Assembly (NCBI RefSeq): GCF_020567425.1
Contig: NZ_JAJCVJ010000002.1
Coordinates: 599,068-663,067 of the forward strand
Direction of reading: 5' to 3'
Origin: Salinirubrum litoreum
Lineage (GTDB): Archaea; Halobacteriota; Halobacteria; Halobacteriales; Haloferacaceae
DNA: 64,000 nt
Under the pieces are notes generated by a model. The model saw only the letters and a list, made by a program, of their open reading frames with translations. It did no database searches and had not been told where the DNA came from. Numbering within the stretch: the first letter of the stretch is position 1; each line of letters opens with the position of its first letter. The position numbers were made by a program, and so were the translations under genes. Below are positions 20,156 to 28,686 of the stretch, in pieces.

Positions 20156-23100
20156 ATGCGACAACCTTCTGCGACGCCCGACCGAACCGACGCGGGACAG
20201 CCACTCTCGCCGCTACTCGTTCTCTGCGTGACGCTCTGGCTCGTCACGGCACCGGTCGCGGGTGTCGTCGCACCGGCGGCGACGCCGGCCACCGGGACGC
20301 CCTCGGTACTCGATCCGGCACCGACCGCCGGCAACGACGCTGGCGTCGGCGCGGCCGGCAACGACGCCGGTCTCCCGCCGGGGACCGTCACCCCCGACCC
20401 GAACCAGTCGGCCATCGCACCCGCACCCGGTCCCGACCCGCACACACTCGACGCGAGCGACTACGTCTCCGCCCCGGTGAACGTCACGCTCGTCACCGGA
20501 ACGACGGTGACCGTCGTCCCCCGACCGAACGAGAGCACGTATCGCGTCCACGGGACCGCCGACACCGAGACCGTTCACACCGACCGTGGGACCTACGTCT
20601 TCCCGACGGAGACCGACCTGTCGGCGTTCGACCGTGCACTGTTCAACGTCGACCTGCTGGTCGCCCAGAACCTCACGGACGCCGAGACCGACTCGATTCC
20701 GGTCATCGTGACCGGTGCCGGCGGCGACGGCCGCGTCGGTGCCGACTCGACCACCGCGACCGCAGGTGTCCGCACCGCGACGAGCGGCGTCGAGGGCGTC
20801 AGCGTCGGCCGCTCGTTGCCGAGCATCGGCGCAGTCGCGGGGCGGATCGACACGTCCGCGTCGGGACAGCCCACGACCGTCACGACCGACAGACGGGCGG
20901 TCGGCACGACCGATGCAGGCGCGGCGACCACGACCGTCTCGCCCGCCGAGTCCCTCGGGTCGACCGACGCGGTCGGTCGCGTCTACCTCGACCAGCAGGT
21001 CCAGCCACACCTCGACAACGCGGTGAACGTCACCGGCACCTACCGCGCCCGCCGGCAGTTCGACGTGAGCGGCGAGGGCGTCCGGGTCGCGGTGCTGGAC
21101 ACCGGCATCGACGACACCCACCCCGACCTCGACGACGCGGTCGTCGCCGAGCGGGACTTCACCGGCGAGGGCCTGCAGAACGACCCGGTCGGCCACGGAA
21201 CCCACGTCGCGGGCATCGTGGCCGGTGACGGGACCGCCAGCGACGGCGACTACGTCGGCTACGCGCCGGACGCGAGCCTCCTCAACGCGCGCGTCCTCGG
21301 TACCGACGGCGGGTCCGTCTCCGACGTGATCGCCGGTGTCGAGTGGGCGGTCGCGGAAAACGCCGACGTCGTCTCGATGAGTCTCGGTGCGGACGCGTGG
21401 GCACCCTCCGACCCCCTGACGCGGGCGGTCGAGAACGCGACCGACGACGGCGTGACCGTCGTCGTCTCGGCGGGCAACGACGGCTCCTACGGGTCTGAGA
21501 CGATCGGCACGCCGGGCATCGCCGAGTCGGCGATCACGGTCGGCGCGACAGACGACGCCGACCGACTGACCGCCTTCTCCTCGCGCGGACCGACGCCGTA
21601 CGCCGAGCGCGTGAAACCCGATCTCGTCGCGCCGGGCGAGGGGATCAACAGCACCTGCTCGCCGGAGCGCGGGGACGACTGCGTGGACACCGAGACGCCC
21701 TACGTCTCGAAGTCCGGGACGAGCATGTCCGCACCGGGCGTCAGCGGCGTGGCCGCCCTGCTCGAAGAGCAGGAGGACGACGACGGCGACGCGAAGACGG
21801 ATCTCTCGCCCGCCGAGACGAAGGCCCGACTCGTCACCAGCACCGACCGCCTGTCCGGCTACACGGTCTACCAGACCGGCAGTGGTCGCCTGAACGCGAC
21901 CCGCGCACTCGAGTCCGACCTCCGACTGAGCGACGGGACGATCGACGTGGGAGCGGTCGTCGGCGAGAACGAGACCGCGACCGTGACGATCACCAACACC
22001 GGCGACGACACCGTACTCCTGCCGGTCGAACTGGTCGTGACGGACGAGGCCGGCGAGTCCCGACCCGCAGGCGCGGCGACGAACGTCTCCGGCGACAGCA
22101 TCCTGCTCGGTGCCGGCGCGTCGAAGACGGTCGGGGTCGAGGTGGACGCCGGTGCGACCGCGGGCACCTACTCCGCCCGCCTACAGTTCGGCGACGACGG
22201 GAACCACCCGGCCGAGCGTCGGACCGTCAGTCTCGGCTGGCAGACCGCGATCAAGACCGTGACGGTCGAGAAGCGCGCCGCCAGCGGTGAGCCCTCCGAC
22301 GTGTGGTCCGACGAACTCCGCGTGATCGGACAGGACACGGACGTCAGCAGAAGCGGGTGGGTCTCTCAGACCGACACGCTCTCGTTCGACGTACCGATCG
22401 GCACCTACACGCTCGCGTCGTGGGGAACCGACGAGACGACCGGTCAGCCGGTGTTGCTGGCCCGAACCGCGACAGTCGACGCGGACACGACGACCCTGAC
22501 CCTCTCGGAGAACGAAACCGTCACCTACGGGTTCGACGGTTCGAACCTCGCGCCCGAGACGGTCGACACGATCGGTGTCTTCGGCGGCATCTCGCACGGT
22601 TCGACGCCGGGCTACACGTGGACACAGCCGAGCCAGCGTGCGTCGTCGATCCGCGTCAGCGCCGGGTCGAACGTGCGGGCGACCCTGGGCGTCCTCGCGG
22701 TCGGGAAAGACAGGTACGACTACACGGAGACCGACCTCGGCGACGGCTCGGCGTACAGTCTCGGCTTCTACACCGACGGCGTGGACGGGCCCGAGACGTT
22801 CGCGCCGGGGGAGTCGTCGCTCTCGACGCTGAACTACACGCTGTACCGTGGCGGGCCGACCGCCCAGTACCGCTTCGAGACGGGCGGATTCGCGGCGAGC
22901 GACGCGGCCGTCGAATCGCTCGGCGCGAGCGTCGGGGACACACGTCGACTCGAACTGCGAACCAACCACGACGACGGGCAGTACCACGAGGTCGAGAACG
23001 TCGACGCCGGCGCGGACGACTCGTGGGCGTACTCGCTCTTCGGAGACGGGGTCGTTCCGACGAACACGGCGGAGACGACGGTCAACGAGCGACCGTTCAC

Positions 23101-25981
23101 CACGACCGTCGACTGGACGTTCGACGACACCGACGGGCGACTGACGGTCGTCGGCGAGGCGCTGTCGGAGCAGGGCGCGCACCGCACGGAACTCCGCGGT
23201 CTCGACGGCCGTGTCCGTGTCAGCAAGAACGGTGAGGTCGTCGAACGCGGCGATCTGCTCGGCGGGTTCTCCTTCGACGTGGACCGCACTGCGGGACTCG
23301 GCGACACCTACCGCGTCTCGGTCAGGACGAACGGGTCGCTCCGCCGGTCCGGCCCGCGCGCGACGACGACCCTCGAAGGCACGAACTACCCCGACGCCGA
23401 CGGGACGCCGCCGAGTGTCGAACGACTCGACGTGCCCGCCCTCGGCCTGAACGGCGGTGTGCCGGCCGAACGAGTCGCGCTGAACCTCACGCTGTCGGAC
23501 GCCGGCGAGAAGACGGCCGGCGTGGCGGACGTGCAGGTGCGGTACGCGCCCGGCGACGTGGCGACGGCGGCGTGGGAGAACGGCACGCCGACCGACGCGT
23601 GGCAGACCGCGCCCGTCGGCGAGGTCGGCGGGCCGACGACCCAGACCGCGACGCTCGACCTGCGGGAGTTCCGGGCCGAGCGCGTGAGCATCGCGGTCCG
23701 CGTGAGTGACGGCAACGGGAACTACGTCGTCCACCACGCGTACGACAGCCTCGCGGTCGGTCGGTACACGGGCGACACGGCACCGCCGCGACCCAGCCTC
23801 TCGGGGCGGATCGAGAACGCGACCGGTCCCGTCTCGACCAACGACAGCGTCCTGTACTACGAGGACGGACGCGGGAGTCGACTCGACGCCGTCGTGACGA
23901 ACGAGACCGGCAGGTTCGAGGCGACGCCCGACAACGGGACGGTCGCGTTGACCTACCTCCAGACGAACTACCCGGCGACGACGCCGCGCGACGCCGACGG
24001 GAGCGTGGACCGCTCGGGCCGGTTCTGGGAGAAGCGGTTCGCCCGCGACGGGACGCCGGACGTCTACTCGCTCGGCGAGCGTCGGGTCGACGGCCCGACC
24101 GACCTCGGCGAGACCGTCACGCTCCCCGAGGCCGGGACGCTGAACGTCTCGGTCGTGAACGAGAGCGGCGCACCGGTCGAGGGCGCCGTCGTCGTCGTCC
24201 AGCACCACGCGCCGGACGGGAGCGCGACCGCGAGCTGGCGCAACGACACCGACGCCGACGGCCTGTTCCAGAACTACGCGACCGTCCGGCCGGGTGTCGA
24301 ACTCCACGGCGACGTGACGATCACGGTGGTCCCGCCGGACGACGACGGCTACGTGAATCGGCGCTACAGCCGAGCGTTGACGATGGACGCCGGCGACGAG
24401 CGAATCGAGGTCGTGCTGGCGGAGAACACCACGATCACCGGGCGTATCGAGACGCCCGACGGAAGCGCCTCCAGCGACGACGTCGTCTCCGTCTGGAACG
24501 AGTCGGGCGACGACTACGAGTTCGACCGGACCGCCGCCGACGGCGGGTTCGCGGTGACGAACGTCTCGCCGGGCGAGTACGGCCTGTACGTCCTCCCGGA
24601 GGTGGACGACGGTGACGGTCCCGAGGTCGCACCGCGTGACGGCGTGGTCGACTTCTACACGCCCGGACTGGTGGACGCGACCGACGACGTGGACACGGGG
24701 ACGACGACGCTCCCGCGCGGCCACGTGCTGAACGTGTCGGTCGTGGACGCGTGGGGTGACCCGTCACCCGACGAGCGAGTCGTCGTCACCCACACCAACG
24801 GCGGGGCGAACCTGAGCGTCGGCTACACGACCGACGAGCAGGGGCGACTCCTCGCGGACGACGACGGGACGCTCGGGGTCGAGGTTCCCCGCGAGGTCAC
24901 TGTCTCTCCCGCCGACGAGAACTACGCTCCGGTGGGCGAGACGCGCTCGCTGACCGTGACCGAGGACCGGACCGTCTCGGTCGTGGTGCCCGGAACGGCC
25001 GACAGCCCGTTGACGGTCCGTGCGACACCGACCGAGGCGACCGTCGGCGACCCGATCCGAGCCACGCTGACCCGGAGCCGTGACGGCGCGCCCGTTTCCG
25101 GCACGGTCGAGGTGAACGGGACGACCCACGAGACCGGGCCGGACGGCGCGGTGAACGTCACGCTGAACGGTGCCGGGAGCTACCTGATCGAGGGCGAGAC
25201 CGAACTCGAGACCGGCCGCGTCGTCCGCGACTCCGTCCGCGTCGAAGTCGAGTCCGGTGGTGGCGGCGGCGGCGGGGGCGGGGGCGGCGGTGGTGGCGGA
25301 GGGACCCCGATTCCGCCGGCCGGTATCGTCGACGTGCGGCAGACCGACGCGGGTGCGCTGGTCACCGCCGAGAAGGTGAAGGGTGGCCGACTCATCCGGA
25401 ACCTCCTGCCGAACGTGGCGAGCGACGACGTGACGGTCGAACAGTTCGCGTTCAAACTGACCGAGGACGACCGGCGGTTCACTGCCGAGTTCACCGCGAG
25501 CAACGAGGTGCCCGCCGACACGGGCGCGCCAGCGTTGGACGACTCGCTCGGCTACCTGCGCGTCGAGACCGGCGGCCTGACCGACGCGCACGTGGACAAC
25601 GCGAAGTTCCGGTTCGAGGTCGCCCGGTCGGCGATGGACGACCTCGGCGCAGGCCCCGCAGAGGTGCAGTTGTACCGCTACCACGACGGCGAGTGGCAGG
25701 CGGTCGAGACCCGCCACGCGAGCGGGACGACCTTCGTCGGCGTGACGCCGGGCTTCTCGGTGTTCGCCATCGGCGTCCAGTCGCAGGACACCGGTACGCA
25801 GACCGCGACCGCGACGCCGACGCCGACCGCGACCGAGTCGTCACAGGGGACGACCGCGAGCGCCGACTCCCCGACGCCGGAGTCGACCGAGACGACCGGT
25901 CCGGGCTTCGGTCCGGCGGTCTCGCTGGTCGCGCTCCTGGCGGTGACACTGCTCGCCCGGTCGGTGCGTCGACGGGACTGA
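20156..25981 (+). CDS. Giant secreted subtilisin-like protease with PGF-CTERM anchor
   Basis: This 1941-residue protein has a signal peptide (hydrophobic LLVLCVTLWLVTAPVAG, about residues 20-37), a propeptide region to about 300, and a subtilase domain with Asp315 in VLDTGIDD, His347 in GHGTHVAG, Asn441 in SAGND and Ser523 in GTSMSAP, so the catalytic set is complete. After it come several beta-sandwich regions including carboxypeptidase-regulatory-like repeats (GTLNVSVVNESGAPVEGAVV, TTITGRIETPDGS), a long Gly linker near residue 1702, a PGF-pre-PGF domain (about 1720-1880), a Thr/Pro/Ser linker and the C-terminal PGFGPAVSLVALLAVTLLARS signal, which archaeosortase A is expected to process. 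It is therefore predicted as a lipid-anchored cell-surface protease. It is several times longer than typical halolysins. Confidence 0.92.
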   Translation: MRQPSATPDRTDAGQPLSPLLVLCVTLWLVTAPVAGVVAPAATPATGTPSVLDPAPTAGNDAGVGAAGNDAGLPPGTVTPDPNQSAIAPAPGPDPHTLDASDYVSAPVNVTLVTGTTVTVVPRPNESTYRVHGTADTETVHTDRGTYVFPTETDLSAFDRALFNVDLLVAQNLTDAETDSIPVIVTGAGGDGRVGADSTTATAGVRTATSGVEGVSVGRSLPSIGAVAGRIDTSASGQPTTVTTDRRAVGTTDAGAATTTVSPAESLGSTDAVGRVYLDQQVQPHLDNAVNVTGTYRARRQFDVSGEGVRVAVLDTGIDDTHPDLDDAVVAERDFTGEGLQNDPVGHGTHVAGIVAGDGTASDGDYVGYAPDASLLNARVLGTDGGSVSDVIAGVEWAVAENADVVSMSLGADAWAPSDPLTRAVENATDDGVTVVVSAGNDGSYGSETIGTPGIAESAITVGATDDADRLTAFSSRGPTPYAERVKPDLVAPGEGINSTCSPERGDDCVDTETPYVSKSGTSMSAPGVSGVAALLEEQEDDDGDAKTDLSPAETKARLVTSTDRLSGYTVYQTGSGRLNATRALESDLRLSDGTIDVGAVVGENETATVTITNTGDDTVLLPVELVVTDEAGESRPAGAATNVSGDSILLGAGASKTVGVEVDAGATAGTYSARLQFGDDGNHPAERRTVSLGWQTAIKTVTVEKRAASGEPSDVWSDELRVIGQDTDVSRSGWVSQTDTLSFDVPIGTYTLASWGTDETTGQPVLLARTATVDADTTTLTLSENETVTYGFDGSNLAPETVDTIGVFGGISHGSTPGYTWTQPSQRASSIRVSAGSNVRATLGVLAVGKDRYDYTETDLGDGSAYSLGFYTDGVDGPETFAPGESSLSTLNYTLYRGGPTAQYRFETGGFAASDAAVESLGASVGDTRRLELRTNHDDGQYHEVENVDAGADDSWAYSLFGDGVVPTNTAETTVNERPFTTTVDWTFDDTDGRLTVVGEALSEQGAHRTELRGLDGRVRVSKNGEVVERGDLLGGFSFDVDRTAGLGDTYRVSVRTNGSLRRSGPRATTTLEGTNYPDADGTPPSVERLDVPALGLNGGVPAERVALNLTLSDAGEKTAGVADVQVRYAPGDVATAAWENGTPTDAWQTAPVGEVGGPTTQTATLDLREFRAERVSIAVRVSDGNGNYVVHHAYDSLAVGRYTGDTAPPRPSLSGRIENATGPVSTNDSVLYYEDGRGSRLDAVVTNETGRFEATPDNGTVALTYLQTNYPATTPRDADGSVDRSGRFWEKRFARDGTPDVYSLGERRVDGPTDLGETVTLPEAGTLNVSVVNESGAPVEGAVVVVQHHAPDGSATASWRNDTDADGLFQNYATVRPGVELHGDVTITVVPPDDDGYVNRRYSRALTMDAGDERIEVVLAENTTITGRIETPDGSASSDDVVSVWNESGDDYEFDRTAADGGFAVTNVSPGEYGLYVLPEVDDGDGPEVAPRDGVVDFYTPGLVDATDDVDTGTTTLPRGHVLNVSVVDAWGDPSPDERVVVTHTNGGANLSVGYTTDEQGRLLADDDGTLGVEVPREVTVSPADENYAPVGETRSLTVTEDRTVSVVVPGTADSPLTVRATPTEATVGDPIRATLTRSRDGAPVSGTVEVNGTTHETGPDGAVNVTLNGAGSYLIEGETELETGRVVRDSVRVEVESGGGGGGGGGGGGGGGGTPIPPAGIVDVRQTDAGALVTAEKVKGGRLIRNLLPNVASDDVTVEQFAFKLTEDDRRFTAEFTASNEVPADTGAPALDDSLGYLRVETGGLTDAHVDNAKFRFEVARSAMDDLGAGPAEVQLYRYHDGEWQAVETRHASGTTFVGVTPGFSVFAIGVQSQDTGTQTATATPTPTATESSQGTTASADSPTPESTETTGPGFGPAVSLVALLAVTLLARSVRRRD

Positions 25982-26038
25982 GGCGTCGCCGGGGGCGAGC
26001 ACAGCGGCGAGACCTCGACTCGCGGCGAGGATCCAGTG

Positions 26039-26566
26039 TTACAGCGTGATACCGGCCTGCGCGAGGAGCCACAGCGCGACGAGCGTCGTCGCGGCACCGA
26101 CCGCCAGCAGACAGACGAGCAGACCGGCGGTGACGGCCAGCAGGAACCGCCGGTCGGCGGTGCCGGCGTCCGGGTCGTCGACGCGGTCGGTGAGCAGGCG
26201 GACGTTGCGCTCGTTGGCCTTCCAGACCGCGTCGAACAGGTCGCCGACGACCGGGAGCGACCCGAGCGTGGCGTCCAGCACGAGGTTCACACCCATCCGG
26301 GCCAGCGTCTCGCGCGGGACGCCCATCGCGGCCGCCTCGGCGACGATGTACGCCGAGACCGTCGCACCGGGGACGTCACCGAGGACGGGGAGCAGGCCGA
26401 GGATCGGATCGAGCCCGATCCGGTAGTCGGTCCCCGGCACGCGGATGGAGCTGTCGAACAGTCGGCTCAGCTCCCGGAGGTGCGCGATGCGGGCCTCCTG
26501 GGAGACGAGCGTGGTCGGCTCGTCGGACTGCGCCACGGCGGTCGTCGGGGGGCGCTGACTGGGCAC
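26039..26566 (-). CDS. DUF4112 family membrane protein
   Basis: This 175-residue protein carries the DUF4112 core: LSRLFDSSIRVPGTDYRIGLDPILGLLPVLGDV, then a membrane segment, then LDATLGSLPVVGDLFDAVWKANERN, and a C-terminal double hydrophobic stretch. It uses a GTG start. Family members are small membrane proteins of unknown function found in bacteria and archaea. It is convergent with the giant subtilase gene and divergent from a second subtilase gene; the 114-base divergent gap probably holds both promoters. Confidence 0.87.
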   Translation of the reverse strand: MPSQRPPTTAVAQSDEPTTLVSQEARIAHLRELSRLFDSSIRVPGTDYRIGLDPILGLLPVLGDVPGATVSAYIVAEAAAMGVPRETLARMGVNLVLDATLGSLPVVGDLFDAVWKANERNVRLLTDRVDDPDAGTADRRFLLAVTAGLLVCLLAVGAATTLVALWLLAQAGITL

Positions 26567-26680
26567 GGCTGTCCCGTCGCTCCGGAGACGGTTAGCCGTT
26601 CGTGCGTCGACGCGGCCGCCGTGGACGACAACACAAAGTTTTCTGTCGACGCCCGGGAGAGGTCACACGACGGTCCCGCC

Positions 26681-27991
26681 ATGCCCTCTCTCGACCGACG
26701 GTTCGTGGTACTCGCCTGCTGTGTCGCGGTTCTGACGGCGACGATCGGCCTCGCGGCGACGACCGACGCGCCCGTGCCGGTCGTCCCCGACGCGGGAGGC
26801 GACACCGCCGCCGACGCACCTGCGCCGACCGACGCCGTCGCCCGCCTCCACGGCGCGGGCTACACCGGCGAAAACGTCACCGTCGGCGTCCTCGACGTCA
26901 CCGGCTTCGACACCGGCCATCCGGCGCTGGCGGGGCGCGTCGCCGGGACGCGGGCGTTCGCGGACGGCGAGACGATCGCGAACGGCGGCCGGACCGACCA
27001 CGGGACCGCCGTGGCGAGCGTCGTCGCCCGGACCGCGCCTGCGGCGGATCTCTACCTCGCGTCGTTCGACACCGACGACGGCTTCCAGCAGGGCGTCGCG
27101 TGGCTCCTCGGCCGTGACGTGGACGTCGTCGTCGCTCCGGTGTCGTTCCCCGGCGCGCCCGGCGACGGGACCAGCGCGGTCGCCCGCGCGGTACAGCGGG
27201 CGGCCCGCCAGGGCGTGATCGTCGTCGCGCCGACCGGCAACGTCGGACAGAACCACTGGGAGGGTCGGTTCGACCCCGTCGACGCCGGGACGCACCTCTT
27301 CGAGCGCGGGACACGCAACTACCTCCTCCCCGGCGAGCGCACCGACGAGCGGATCCGCCTGTGGCTGTCGTGGGACGCGACGAGCGAGCGGCGCGACTTC
27401 ACGCTCGCGCTGTACGCCGTCGAGGGTGGCGAGCGCCGCCTGCTGGCCCGGTCACAGCCCTACCCGGCCGACTCCGCGCCGAACGAACGCCTCGTGGCGA
27501 CGCTGGAGGCGAACACGACCTACTACGTCGTCCTGCGCGGCCCGCCCGACGCCGCCGGGGCCCGGGTCGCGGTGACCAGTCCGACCCACCGGCTCTCGAT
27601 CGGCACCCGTGCCGACAGTCTGGTCGCCCCCGCTAGCGCGCGCCCGGTCCTCGCGGTCGGGTCGTACGACCGGGAAGGCGGCTACGTCGACCCCTTCAGC
27701 GCGGCCGGCCCGGTCGCGGACGGTCGCTCCGGCGTCGACCTCGTCGCCCCGGACGGCTACGCGGTCGCCGGCCGGGACGCGGCGTTCGACGGTACCTCCG
27801 CGAGTGCGGCCTACGTCGCGGGCGTCGCGGCACTCGTCGTCGACGCCGCGCCGGCGCGGTCGGCCGCCGAGGTCCGCCGGAGTCTCGCGGTCACGACCAC
27901 CGACACCGGCCCGCCGGGCGTCGACCCGACCGGCGGTCACGGTCGCGTCCGACCGGTCGCGGCGGTCCGGGCGGCACGGAACGCGACGTGA
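26681..27991 (+). CDS. Secreted S8 family serine protease with an inserted domain
   Basis: The ATG at 26681 starts a 436-residue protein with a signal peptide (FVVLACCVAVLTATIGLAA); the frame is open further upstream but antisense to the DUF4112 gene. The subtilase triad is visible: Asp72 in VLDVTGFD, His107 in TDHGTAVAS and Ser373 in DGTSASAAYVAG, with the oxyanion Asn in APTGNVG. Between Asn and Ser lies an extra region of roughly 110 residues (IRLWLSWDATSERRDFTLALYAVEG to TTYYVVLRG) that looks like a pre-peptidase C-terminal-type beta-sandwich inserted into the catalytic domain. No C-terminal anchor is present, so the protein is likely released. Surrounding DNA has a higher proportion of alanine and arginine codons than neighbours. 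Confidence 0.85.
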   Translation: MPSLDRRFVVLACCVAVLTATIGLAATTDAPVPVVPDAGGDTAADAPAPTDAVARLHGAGYTGENVTVGVLDVTGFDTGHPALAGRVAGTRAFADGETIANGGRTDHGTAVASVVARTAPAADLYLASFDTDDGFQQGVAWLLGRDVDVVVAPVSFPGAPGDGTSAVARAVQRAARQGVIVVAPTGNVGQNHWEGRFDPVDAGTHLFERGTRNYLLPGERTDERIRLWLSWDATSERRDFTLALYAVEGGERRLLARSQPYPADSAPNERLVATLEANTTYYVVLRGPPDAAGARVAVTSPTHRLSIGTRADSLVAPASARPVLAVGSYDREGGYVDPFSAAGPVADGRSGVDLVAPDGYAVAGRDAAFDGTSASAAYVAGVAALVVDAAPARSAAEVRRSLAVTTTDTGPPGVDPTGGHGRVRPVAAVRAARNAT

Positions 27992-28012
27992 GGCTCAAAA
28001 ATCGACTGAACC
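27992..28012. promoter_or_regulatory. Candidate operator, dyad GGCTCA-N9-TGAACC, site 1
   Basis: An imperfect inverted repeat with 6-base arms and a 9-base spacer, starting directly after the subtilase stop codon and ending 45 bases before the ATG of the winged-helix regulator. A CTTTGG TATA-like motif at 28024-28029 follows it. The same dyad with the same spacer occurs at 30480-30500. It is a probable binding site of the regulator encoded here. Confidence 0.6.
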
Positions 28013-28057
28013 GACAGGTACCCCTTTGGACCCGCCGGGCGAACACCCCACAAGCGC

Positions 28058-28663
28058 ATGTCGTCCTACATCGAACGCCTCCAGAACCGAACCGACGGGC
28101 GGGAGACGCGCCGCCGCGTGCTCACGCTGTCGGACGACGACGCCGCCGAGGTCCTCGGGACGCTCTCGTCGGACACGAGTCGGCGGGTCTACCGGTCGCT
28201 GTTCGACGCCCCGGCGACCCCCTCCGAACTCGCCGCCCGGCACGACCTCTCGATCCAGAACGTCCACTACCACCTCTCGAACCTCGACGAGGCCGGTCTC
28301 GTCACGACCGTCGACACGGTCTACTCCGAGAAGGGCCAGGAGATGACGGTGTACGGTCCCGCGAGCGACCCACTCGTCCTCGTGGGCGAGGAGGACCGCG
28401 CGTCGTCCATCGACCGGTCGCTCCGGGACGTCGTCACCGGTCTCGGGGGGCTGGCGGCCGCCAGCCTCCTCGTCCAGTGGGGCGCTGAACGACTCGCTCG
28501 CGGCGGGACGGGGGCGGCCGCCGAACCGGCCGGCCTCGGTCCGGTCACGGGCGAACCGGTCGGGACGCTGTCGTGGCTCGTCTTCGGCGTCCTCGAACCG
28601 GGGCTCGTCTTCTTCGTCGCCTGTCTCGTGCTCGCGGCCGTCGCCGTCCGGTTTCGGGCGTAG
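28058..28663 (+). CDS. Membrane-bound winged-helix (ArsR-like) regulator
   Basis: This 201-residue protein begins with a winged-helix DNA-binding domain (about residues 25-105): DTSRRVYRSLFDAPATPSELAARHDLSIQNVHYHLSNLDEAGLV, then the wing TVYSEKGQEMTVYGPA. Two hydrophobic segments follow (about 128-145 and 170-195, the second FGVLEPGLVFFVACLVLAAVAV), so the regulator is tethered to the membrane. A dyad repeat lies 45 bases upstream of its ATG, and an equal one lies upstream of the surface-protein gene on the opposite strand, suggesting that it controls itself and that gene, perhaps in response to a membrane or surface signal. The regulation is inference. Confidence 0.85.
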   Translation: MSSYIERLQNRTDGRETRRRVLTLSDDDAAEVLGTLSSDTSRRVYRSLFDAPATPSELAARHDLSIQNVHYHLSNLDEAGLVTTVDTVYSEKGQEMTVYGPASDPLVLVGEEDRASSIDRSLRDVVTGLGGLAAASLLVQWGAERLARGGTGAAAEPAGLGPVTGEPVGTLSWLVFGVLEPGLVFFVACLVLAAVAVRFRA

Positions 28664-28686
28664 GGGGGTCGGCCCCGCGCGCCGCT

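Noticed and set aside
22181-24724. 847-codon minus-strand open frame inside the giant subtilase gene
   Set aside because: It is a shadow frame of the plus-strand gene. The high GC of the genome leaves few stops in opposite frames, and the translation is rich in Arg, Val and Asp without any known domain.
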